In this document: positions 1 through 5,987 of the stretch, one piece after another | How the letters are laid out: each line of letters starts with the position of its first letter | Position numbering within the stretch: position 1 is the stretch's first letter | Assembly (NCBI GenBank): GCA_009701085.1 | Contig: WLKV01000033.1 | Coordinates: 1 to 6,758 of the forward strand | DNA from: Actinomycetota bacterium | GTDB taxonomy: Bacteria > Actinomycetota > Actinomycetes > Nanopelagicales > Nanopelagicaceae | Direction: 5' to 3' | DNA: 6,758 nucleotides | Made by a program: the position numbers and the translations under genes | The notes under the pieces: model-generated | What the model saw: only the letters and a program-made list of their open reading frames with translations | Database searches by the model: none | Told to the model about the DNA's origin: nothing

Positions 1-912
1 ACTCGCGCCGGTCTTAAGGATCCAAAGCGCCCTGGTGGTTCATTTATCTTCGCTGGTCCTTCGGGCGTTGGTAAGACAGAACTTTCACGCACACTCGCAT
101 CATTCCTATTCGGTGATGAAACTGCCTTGATCCAACTCGATATGTCTGAATACTCAGAGCGCCACACAGCGTCACGTTTATTCGGTGCACCTCCAGGGTA
201 TGTCGGTTACGACGAGGGCGGACAGCTCACTGAAAAGGTTCGTCGCCGTCCATTCTCTGTAGTTCTCTTCGATGAAATCGAGAAGGCTCATCCAGATATA
301 TTCAACTCACTTCTTCAGGTTCTTGAAGATGGTCGTCTTACAGATTCACAAGGTCGCACCGTTGACTTTAAGAACACTGTCATCATCATGACTACAAACC
401 TTGGTACCCGTGACATCTCTAAGTCACTCGGGCTTGGCTTTGCTAACGCCGATGATGATCTAACGAATTACGATCGCATGAAGGGCAAGGTTCAAGACGA
501 ACTCAAGAACCACTTCCGCCCAGAATTCCTAAACCGTATCGATGATGTCATCGTCTTCCACCAGCTCACAAAGGATCAGATCATTCAGATTGTTGATCTC
601 ATGATCGCCGGTCTTGATGAGCGTCTTAAGGCTAAGGACATGGGAATCGAACTCACACAGGCTGCAAAGGATCTCCTTGCAGCTCGTGGATATGACCCAC
701 TTCTTGGTGCGCGTCCACTGCGTCGCGTTATTCAGCGCGAGATCGAAGATTCACTCTCAGAGCGAATCTTGTTTAGCGAGCTTAAGGCTGGCGAAATCAT
801 TGTTGTAGATGTCGAAGGAACTGATGCAGATGCGAAGTTCACCTTTAAGGGATCTCCTAAGGTTTCAACACCTGACAGCCCTGAAGATTTAGCTGAAGCA
901 CCAACAGCGTAA
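1..912 (+). CDS. clpC: ATP-dependent Clp protease ATP-binding subunit ClpC, C-terminal part (5' end outside window)
   Basis: The reading frame is open from base 1, so this is the C-terminal 303 residues of a protein normally a little over 800 residues long. It is the second AAA+ module of an Hsp100 unfoldase that feeds substrates to the ClpP peptidase in the cytosol. Numbering from the first visible codon, I see Walker A (G19-T26, GPSGVGKT), the pore loop GYVG at 66-69, Walker B ending in DE (87-92), sensor 1 TTN at 131-133, the ClpP-docking loop GLGF at 144-147, the arginine finger in FRPEFLNR (R179), and sensor 2 GARPLRR (R238). A short acidic tail follows, as in other ClpC proteins. The GLGF loop and the missing N-terminal half are the only limits on naming: ClpB lacks this loop, and ClpA is unlikely in this lineage. 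The TTG at 127 is an internal Leu codon, not a start. The gene converges on mutY with a 6-nt gap. Confidence 0.96.
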   Translation, partial: TRAGLKDPKRPGGSFIFAGPSGVGKTELSRTLASFLFGDETALIQLDMSEYSERHTASRLFGAPPGYVGYDEGGQLTEKVRRRPFSVVLFDEIEKAHPDIFNSLLQVLEDGRLTDSQGRTVDFKNTVIIMTTNLGTRDISKSLGLGFANADDDLTNYDRMKGKVQDELKNHFRPEFLNRIDDVIVFHQLTKDQIIQIVDLMIAGLDERLKAKDMGIELTQAAKDLLAARGYDPLLGARPLRRVIQREIEDSLSERILFSELKAGEIIVVDVEGTDADAKFTFKGSPKVSTPDSPEDLAEAPTA

Positions 913-918
913 TTATTG

Positions 919-1767
919 CTAGCTTCGCGGTAGAGAGAATTTTTCTTTACCGCGAAGTTCAATAAGTCCATCATCGAGCAGAGTTATTAGAGCTTTTTCT
1001 AGCTGAGATGGCACATCCCATAACTGTGCAATCTGACCTTTTGTCAGTACATCGTTTTCACGAAGTGCTTGAACAACTGTTCCGCGACATTGGCGATCTG
1101 TACCATGCCAGCTCTGCGTGCGTTTAACAACATCTGATTTTGGATAATCGAGGCTACGCCAAGTGCAATCGTTTGCAACGGGGCAGATTCCACACTTAGG
1201 AGATTGAGAAGTGCAGATAAGTGCACCGAGCTCCATAGTTGCAGCAGCCCACAAATGCGGATCCTTCTTTGGTATCAGAGCCTCGTAACGTGATTTCTCA
1301 TCTTTTGTTGCCGATAACTTCGGCGTCTCGACACCATCAATAATGCGCGCAAAGAGGCGACGGATATTGATATCAAGAACAAGAGAACGTCCACCAAATG
1401 CAAAGGCGACCATTGCAGCTGCTGTGTATTCGCCGATACCTGGAAGTTTGCGCAGCTCTGATTCTTCGCGAGGAATAACACCTTTATATTCGGATGTAAT
1501 TACCTTTGCACATTCATGTAATCGGAGCGCACGACGTGGATAACCAAGACGACCCCATGCAGTAATTACTTCGGCAGGAGTTGCTTTTGCGAGCTTTGCA
1601 GGAGTTGGCCAACGTTTCATCCACTCGGTGTAGACAGGAAGAACTCGATTAACGGGAGTTTGCTGCAACATAAATTCGGAGACGAGAACGCCCCATGTGT
1701 CGGTCTTACGCCAAGGGAGATCGCGTTTATTCTTTTTAAACCAAGAAATGATCTCTTTCTCAAGCAT
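919..1767 (-). CDS. mutY: A/G-specific adenine DNA glycosylase MutY
   Basis: This 282-residue base-excision repair enzyme removes adenine mispaired with 8-oxoguanine (or G), preventing G:C to T:A transversions. Visible hallmarks are the catalytic Glu31 in the SEFMLQQT motif, the helix-hairpin-helix LPGIGEYTA (108-116), the catalytic Asp132 in VLDINIRR, and a [4Fe-4S] ligand set spaced C-x6-C-x2-C-x5-C (C185, C192, C195, C201). After the cluster, only about 80 residues remain; they look like a small winged-helix segment (around 225-282), not the NUDIX-like 8-oxoG recognition domain of E. coli MutY. By recollection, actinobacterial MutY proteins are short in the same way. The ATG shares its A with the TAA of radA, and no good Shine-Dalgarno precedes it, so expression is probably by translational coupling to radA. 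The last 13 codons or so overlap a strong hairpin (921-959). Confidence 0.95.
   Translation of the reverse strand: MLEKEIISWFKKNKRDLPWRKTDTWGVLVSEFMLQQTPVNRVLPVYTEWMKRWPTPAKLAKATPAEVITAWGRLGYPRRALRLHECAKVITSEYKGVIPREESELRKLPGIGEYTAAAMVAFAFGGRSLVLDINIRRLFARIIDGVETPKLSATKDEKSRYEALIPKKDPHLWAAATMELGALICTSQSPKCGICPVANDCTWRSLDYPKSDVVKRTQSWHGTDRQCRGTVVQALRENDVLTKGQIAQLWDVPSQLEKALITLLDDGLIELRGKEKFSLPRS
921..959. terminator. Long hairpin, probable bidirectional terminator between clpC and mutY
   Basis: A 10-bp perfect inverted repeat, CTTCGCGGTA (923-932) and TACCGCGAAG (948-957), can be extended outward to 921/959 and inward to about 938/942 by A-T pairs, one G-C pair and G-T wobbles. The result is a stem of roughly 17 bp with a tiny loop. 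It starts 8 nt after the clpC stop and contains the mutY stop codon and last sense codons, so it sits where two convergent transcripts meet. Neither side has a clean U-tract, so the mechanism (intrinsic, or RNA end protection) is inferred. Confidence 0.7.
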
Positions 1768-3134
1768 TATTCGCCAGTGATTTTTACTCGCTGCAGCGCT
1801 TGATCAAGTCTAGAAACCTCAACGATTTCCATTCCATCAATCTTTACATCAGAACCTGTTGGAACGAGTGCTCGCTTAAAACCAAGGCGGTAGGCCTCAG
1901 CAAGGCGACGAGATACGCCGCTTACCTTGCGGATTTCTCCTGCAAGTCCAACTTCACCAATAGCAACGAGATCTGAAGGTAGAGCTAAACCTTTTGCAGC
2001 AGATGCCACAGCAAGTGCGAGAGCTAAATCTGCAGCAGGTTCAGACATCTTCATTCCGCCCACAGTTGCGGCATAGACATCGCGACCACCGACGCGAATA
2101 TGCGCGCGGAGTTCGAGGACAGCCAAAGTCATAGATGTACGCGCTGAATCGAGGCCGCTGGTCACGCGACGCGCATTTCCGAAATCGTTCTCGCGTCCTG
2201 CGCTAACGAGCGCTTGAATTTCGGCGAGAAGGGGGCGTCGACCTTCGAGAGTGACTGTGACACATGTGCCTGGCACTGGTTCGGCGTGACGTGAAGTAAA
2301 GAGACCTGTGGGATCGAGAACGCTTTCGATGCCGGTATCGCTGAGATCGAAGCAACCGACTTCATCGCTGGCACCGAATCGGTTTTTGATTGCGCGAATA
2401 AGACGAAGGCGTGAGTGACGTTCGCCTTCAAATTGGAGAACAACATCGACGATATGTTCGAGTAGACGAGGACCTGCGATAGAACCATCTTTGGTGACAT
2501 GGCCAACAAGGAGAAGAGTGATATCGCGATCTTTACAGATACGAATAAGTGCTCCAGCAACTTCGCGCACCTGAGTTACTCCACCAGGTGAACCATCGGC
2601 AGTTGATGAACCAATAGTTTGAACAGAGTCGATGATAAGAAGTTCAGGCTTTACGGCATCGATATGAGCGATGACAGCACCTAAATCAGTTTCGGATGCA
2701 AGGAATAACTTGGGATCTACCGCGTTAATGCGTTCGGCACGCAAGCGCACCTGTGACGCTGATTCTTCGCCGGAGATATAGAGCGCAGGAATTCCTTTAG
2801 CGGCTGTCTGTGCAGCAACAGATAAGAGGAGAGTTGATTTACCAACACCGGGTTCGCCGGCTAGAAGGATTGCAGCGCCTGGAACTAGGCCGCCACCGAG
2901 TACGCGATCGAGTTCAGAGACACCAGTTGCACGTGCACGAGCGGATGAGAGATCAACATCGCCGATAGGTGTTGCTTTAGAGGTGACAGAACCTGCAACG
3001 AGTGAGAGTTTCTTAGGTGCAGCGAGCTCTTCGACAGAGCCCCACGCCTGACATTCGCCGCAGCGGCCTACCCATTTCTGGGATGTCCAACCGCACTCTG
3101 CGCAACGGAATGGATCTTTCTCAACCTTGGCCAT
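1767..3134 (-). CDS. radA: DNA repair protein RadA (Sms), branch-migration ATPase
   Basis: This 455-residue protein is full length for the family (E. coli about 460). RadA is a RecA-like, DnaB-related motor that promotes branch migration of recombination intermediates on DNA. Domains in order: a four-cysteine zinc finger (C11, C14, C25, C28); a RecA-like ATPase with Walker A GEPGVGKST (93-101) and Walker B LLIID (165-169); the family-specific KNRFG motif (250-254); and a C-terminal Lon-protease-like domain (about 275-455). The Lon-like part shows MKMSEPAADLALALA and GEVGLAGEIRKVSGV and lacks the Lon serine context, as expected for RadA. The ATG start places the zinc finger at the usual distance. 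No Shine-Dalgarno precedes it; a TAACCT box 6 nt upstream suggests a leaderless mRNA. The stop overlaps the mutY start (TAATG), forming a two-gene repair unit. In many actinobacteria and Firmicutes disA follows radA; it does not here. Confidence 0.97.
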   Translation of the reverse strand: MAKVEKDPFRCAECGWTSQKWVGRCGECQAWGSVEELAAPKKLSLVAGSVTSKATPIGDVDLSSARARATGVSELDRVLGGGLVPGAAILLAGEPGVGKSTLLLSVAAQTAAKGIPALYISGEESASQVRLRAERINAVDPKLFLASETDLGAVIAHIDAVKPELLIIDSVQTIGSSTADGSPGGVTQVREVAGALIRICKDRDITLLLVGHVTKDGSIAGPRLLEHIVDVVLQFEGERHSRLRLIRAIKNRFGASDEVGCFDLSDTGIESVLDPTGLFTSRHAEPVPGTCVTVTLEGRRPLLAEIQALVSAGRENDFGNARRVTSGLDSARTSMTLAVLELRAHIRVGGRDVYAATVGGMKMSEPAADLALALAVASAAKGLALPSDLVAIGEVGLAGEIRKVSGVSRRLAEAYRLGFKRALVPTGSDVKIDGMEIVEVSRLDQALQRVKITGE

Positions 3135-3140
3135 AGTCGT

Positions 3141-3146
3141 AGGTTA
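3141..3146 (-). promoter_or_regulatory. Probable -10 box of a leaderless radA-mutY promoter
   Basis: On the minus strand TAACCT (TANNNT) lies 6 nt before the radA ATG, which puts the expected transcription start at the A of the ATG. The 26-nt gap holds no Shine-Dalgarno-like purine run at a usable distance. No convincing -35 is seen 16-19 nt upstream, where the 3' end of the preceding gene lies. Readthrough from that gene may also feed radA. Confidence 0.5.
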
Positions 3147-3160
3147 GAGGAAGGCGCTGA

Positions 3161-3970
3161 CTATTTGCCGGCGGCGATTGTTGCTGGGTGTTGAATCACG
3201 AAGAGAGGCAGTGAGCGCGCCTGGGCATCACGGATACCTTGGATGCGGCGGTCGCAGTGCTCAGCGAGGATTGCATAGGCATCCTTACCCATCAACTGTG
3301 AAAGTTCAGCCTTATTAGAGATGTAGACGGGTTCGCTACCCACGTGTGCATCGGTATTGCTTGTGCAGTACCAATCGAAATCATCGCCGCCATCGCCCCA
3401 ACCAAGACGTTCGTATTCGCCGATGACTGTTACTGAATATTCGCGCTCGCCGACTTCGCGAGTTTCATAGCTACGACGAAGTGGCAACTGCCAACATACA
3501 TCTGGCTTTGTATCAACAAAGTGAATGTTGCGCTTCTGTGCAAGGTGATGAAGCACGCAACCGAATGAACCAGTAAATCCTGGAGCTTCATAACCTTTAC
3601 GGTTGAGGAAGATACAAGCATCGTTGACTGTTCGAGTCTTACGCTCTTTATCTTCATCAAGATCTGTAATGCGAAGTTGCCCGCCTGGCTTCTTTGGACG
3701 AGCTTCTTCATAGAACTGCCACATATCTGGAGTCAAATATTCAGCTGCCTTACGAGTGCGCTCTTCATCTGCCTCATCTGAGTACATCGCACCTTCGGTG
3801 CAGCAACCATCGTTGGGACGGTCTTTAAATACTCCTTGGCAGCCATCGCCGTAGATACAGGTCCAGAATGAGGTCAACCAGGTGAGGTCGCATTTAAAGA
3901 TTTCTTCTTCATCGTTGGGATCTGTGAATTCGACCCAGTCACGTGCGAAACCTGGCTTTATCTCTGACAT
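3161..3970 (-). CDS. Cysteine-rich DUF3109/YkgJ-like putative metal-binding protein
   Basis: Function is unknown. I chose the ATG at 3970 (269 residues). An in-frame TTG at 4012 would add 14 residues but run into proC and past the likely promoter. The protein has ten cysteines (27, 38, 44, 56, 57, 119, 138, 159, 202, 239). The order GC(44)QG, GCC(56-57), ACIFLNR (C119), GCVLHHLA (C138) and KPDVCWQLP (C159) matches what I remember of the DUF3109 and YkgJ families, proposed to hold a zinc ion or iron-sulfur cluster. A DLTWL..FWTCIYG stretch (28-41) looks like an actinobacterial variant of this family. No signal peptide or membrane segment is visible, so it is probably cytosolic. It lies 26 nt upstream of radA on the same strand and is divergent from proC with a 30-nt gap. 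The family assignment is by motif memory and is moderately sure; the metal is inference. Confidence 0.72.
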   Translation of the reverse strand: MSEIKPGFARDWVEFTDPNDEEEIFKCDLTWLTSFWTCIYGDGCQGVFKDRPNDGCCTEGAMYSDEADEERTRKAAEYLTPDMWQFYEEARPKKPGGQLRITDLDEDKERKTRTVNDACIFLNRKGYEAPGFTGSFGCVLHHLAQKRNIHFVDTKPDVCWQLPLRRSYETREVGEREYSVTVIGEYERLGWGDGGDDFDWYCTSNTDAHVGSEPVYISNKAELSQLMGKDAYAILAEHCDRRIQGIRDAQARSLPLFVIQHPATIAAGK

Positions 3971-3994
3971 AGTCGCAGAGCCTACGCGTACTCT
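3964..3994 (+). promoter_or_regulatory. Probable leaderless proC promoter (-35 CTGACA, -10 TACTCT)
   Basis: TACTCT (3989-3994) matches TANNNT and ends 6 nt before the proC ATG, so transcription should begin at the start codon. CTGACA at 3964-3969 is one base from TTGACA, with a slightly long 19-nt spacer; it overlaps the start codon of the divergent gene. No Shine-Dalgarno lies between the -10 and the ATG. Confidence 0.5.
3979..3984 (-). promoter_or_regulatory. Probable -10 box for the cysteine-rich gene (leaderless)
   Basis: Read on the minus strand, TAGGCT (TANNNT) lies 8 nt before the ATG at 3970, a distance that fits a transcript starting at or next to the start codon. No Shine-Dalgarno is present. 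The bases just before the start, CGACTATG, are identical to those before radA. A -35 would have to lie at the start of proC, and none is convincing. Confidence 0.42.
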
Positions 3995-4000
3995 TTCGCC

Positions 4001-4801
4001 ATGGCTAATCAAGTTGCAGTTGTTGGTGCAGGTGTAATGGGCGAAGCATTTATCGCCGCCCTCATTCGTTCTGGAGTTCCTGCAACTTCAATTATCGCTG
4101 TTGTGCGCCGATCTGAAAGAGGCGATGAACTCGTTGCAAAGTATGGAATTTCAGTGAAGCCTCTTGATGAAGCCCTTCGCACCAGCGATGTAGTAATGCT
4201 GGGCATCAAACCTCAAGGCCTTGCAGATCTCATGCCTGAGATTGCCCCACATCTTCGCCCCGATGCACTCGTCATCTCACTTCTTGCCGGCAAGACCATT
4301 GCCGGAATCTCAGCAGGCCTCAATAACCACAGCTCTATCGCTCGCGTTATGCCAAATACTCCAACGCTCATCGGTAAGGGAATGGCTGGTTACTCACTCA
4401 GCGCCGGAGTTACGGATGCACAGAAGAAATTTGTGCAGTCACTACTTACTGCAACAGGTAAGGCAATTGAAATTCCAGAGGATTTACAGAATGCGCTTAC
4501 CGGAACTAGTGGTTCTGGCCCTGCTTATTTCTTTAGATTCGTTGAAGCGATGGTCGATGGTTCTGTTGCTATGGGACTTTCGCGCGAAGATGCAACGACT
4601 CTCACGATCCAAACAATTGTTGGAGCAGCAGCGCTACTCGATGAATCAAGTGATACTCCAACTCGACTTCGCGAAAAGGTGACAAGCCTCAAAGGAGCAA
4701 CTGCCGAGGCGCTTGCAGTCTTTGAAGAAGCAGGTATTTCCAAGATAGTTGCAGATGCGATGGCAGCATCTGCTCGTCGCGCTGGAGAACTCGCCCAATA
4801 A
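4001..4801 (+). CDS. proC: Pyrroline-5-carboxylate reductase ProC
   Basis: This 266-residue protein has normal family length. ProC catalyses the last step of proline synthesis, NAD(P)H-dependent reduction of 1-pyrroline-5-carboxylate to L-proline, in the cytosol. An N-terminal Rossmann fold is shown by VAVVGAGVMG (5-14) and GIKPQ. The conserved MPNTPTLIGKG segment follows, then the C-terminal dimerisation and substrate domain with GTSGSGPAYFFRFVEAM and VTSLKGATAEAL. This last motif is unusual: the family norm is S-P-G-G-(A/T)-T, here S229-L-K231-G-A-T234, so the first Gly is Lys and the Pro is Leu, while the substrate-contacting Thr234 is kept. The start at the ATG directly precedes the Rossmann strand and matches the leaderless promoter. 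The TAA stop shares its A with the ATG of the next gene, suggesting coupled expression with a secreted protein of unknown role. Confidence 0.95.
   Translation: MANQVAVVGAGVMGEAFIAALIRSGVPATSIIAVVRRSERGDELVAKYGISVKPLDEALRTSDVVMLGIKPQGLADLMPEIAPHLRPDALVISLLAGKTIAGISAGLNNHSSIARVMPNTPTLIGKGMAGYSLSAGVTDAQKKFVQSLLTATGKAIEIPEDLQNALTGTSGSGPAYFFRFVEAMVDGSVAMGLSREDATTLTIQTIVGAAALLDESSDTPTRLREKVTSLKGATAEALAVFEEAGISKIVADAMAASARRAGELAQ
4784..4789 (+). promoter_or_regulatory. Possible ribosome binding site for the downstream secreted protein
   Basis: GGAGAA inside the proC 3' end lies 11 nt before the ATG at 4801. The spacing is at the long end, and the start is already coupled to the proC stop (TAATG), so this site may only assist re-initiation. 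Confidence 0.33.
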
Positions 4802-5985
4802 TGAAACGCCTTGCAATCTTCCTCGCACTCTTACTGCTCGGCACATCACAAGCAGCTGCAGCACCAAAATCAGTAGCGGTGAAGAAGTTAAGCCTCATTG
4901 CTGTAAATCAAGGCGCCGAGAAGTTAGTGATTTCAGGAAAAACTCTTGTCACCGTGGGAAATACCGATGGCATCAACTCCAATATTCTGCTGACAGGCCT
5001 TGATTCCAATGGAGTGCAGCTCTGGCAGAAGACAATTGACTCAGGCGTTGATGAAGTAGCGCTTGCTGCAACGACAGATCCTTCGGGAAATATCTGGTTG
5101 GCGGGCGCATCATCAGCGCTAGTTTCTAGCGATACTGCCACCGCGCCGATTCAAGCCGAGAATCCCGACGGTGTTCTGGTTGAGCCAGTTACAAAACTTC
5201 GTGGCGATATGAACCTCTTAACTCTCTGGAAAGTTTCACCAGTAGGAGATGTGATTGCAACATATTCAGCTTCACAGAGCGCGCCAGCGCTCATCAACGC
5301 AATCTCTGCCAACGCTTCAGGCGTTTCTGTTGTGGGAAGTTTGCAGGAAAAACCCTTTATTCAGAGCGTTACTGCGCAAGGAGTATTTGGAAAACTCATC
5401 TCTATCGGAACTTCCAAGAGTTCGCTCAATGCGATTGTTCGGCAGAGCGATGGAACTCTCTCAGTCTTCGGAACGAGCGCTGAAACTCTTGGAGGAAAGA
5501 AGTTGGCGGGAATTCGCGACGGAATTCTGATCAAGATCTCCAAGTCAGGAGCAGTTGCATCTGTTGTGCGAAGTTCAGCCCCGAAAGCAGATCGTTCGTG
5601 GATTGGCGCAGATTCAACGCTCGCGCTGACAGGTTTTGTAAAGACTGGAAAAGTAATTGAAAGTGCATTTACAAAATTTACGACAGCATTTGCACCGACT
5701 TGGACTTTAAGAGTTCCATCTCTCGGAACATCAGCAGTTATTAGCTCTGGAACTACAACGTACGGAGCATTTGCATCCAACTCAGCAATCTCTGGCGTTA
5801 TTGGTTGGAAACCAACTTCGCCCTCACTCTTGATGCTCTCATTTGATAACAAAGGTGTTGTGACTGGGGCTTTTGGATCCAGTGAGTTAACCGAACCAAT
5901 TGCACTGGCCTATTCAAAAGAACTTGGCTTCATTGGGTTAGCTAAGACAGCCAACCAATCTATTTCGCTCTTTAAGCTACCTTAA
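4801..5985 (+). CDS. Secreted protein with seven repeats, probable beta-propeller; function unknown
   Basis: This 394-residue protein begins with a clear Sec signal peptide: M-K-R, a hydrophobic run (4-13), then TSQAAAA with likely cleavage after A18 or A20. No lipobox cysteine is present, and the protein has no Cys at all. The mature part is rich in Ser, Ala, Thr, Gly and beta-strand-like sequence. A short unit of the form G-x-[TLIV]-hydrophobic-x-hydrophobic-G recurs with closing Gly at about 53, 102, 179, 224, 278, 322 and 379, often followed by a strand such as ILLTGLDSNGVQLWQKT or GILIKISKSGAVASVV. Seven units of roughly 45-77 residues suggest a seven-bladed propeller resembling SBBP-type repeats. 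The C-terminal strand SISLFKLP could close the ring with the N-terminal KKLSLIAV. No catalytic motif, sortase signal or membrane anchor is visible. It overlaps the proC stop by one base and the convergent gene by four. Confidence 0.8.
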   Translation: MKRLAIFLALLLLGTSQAAAAPKSVAVKKLSLIAVNQGAEKLVISGKTLVTVGNTDGINSNILLTGLDSNGVQLWQKTIDSGVDEVALAATTDPSGNIWLAGASSALVSSDTATAPIQAENPDGVLVEPVTKLRGDMNLLTLWKVSPVGDVIATYSASQSAPALINAISANASGVSVVGSLQEKPFIQSVTAQGVFGKLISIGTSKSSLNAIVRQSDGTLSVFGTSAETLGGKKLAGIRDGILIKISKSGAVASVVRSSAPKADRSWIGADSTLALTGFVKTGKVIESAFTKFTTAFAPTWTLRVPSLGTSAVISSGTTTYGAFASNSAISGVIGWKPTSPSLLMLSFDNKGVVTGAFGSSELTEPIALAYSKELGFIGLAKTANQSISLFKLP

Positions 5986-5987
5986 GG
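5970..5987. other. Convergent stop-codon overlap with a short inverted repeat
   Basis: TTAA at 5982-5985 carries the TAA stops of both convergent genes, one per strand. The surrounding CTTTAAG (5970-5976), CTAC loop and CTTAAGG (5981-5987) can form a 7-bp stem with one wobble. No U-tract follows on either strand, so calling this a terminator is only a weak possibility. Confidence 0.35.

Noticed and set aside
127..912. TTG at 127 as the start of a short AAA+ protein
   Set aside because: The same frame continues upstream to base 1 and includes Walker A, so it is the interior of ClpC.
2162..2560. 132-residue alternative frame on the minus strand inside radA
   Set aside because: RadA is unambiguous across this interval; the alternative peptide has no family features.
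3132..3160. LexA/SOS operator upstream of radA
   Set aside because: No palindrome of the GAAC-N4-GTTC or related type is visible in the gap.
3161..4012. Longer version of the cysteine-rich gene starting at TTG 4012
   Set aside because: It would add 14 residues of unremarkable sequence, overlap the proC start and pass through the likely -10 box; the ATG at 3970 has a better promoter and start context.
5361..5852. 163-residue open frame on the minus strand inside the secreted propeller gene
   Set aside because: It lies fully antisense to a gene with a signal peptide and repeats, shows no recognisable motif and has no start signal of its own.
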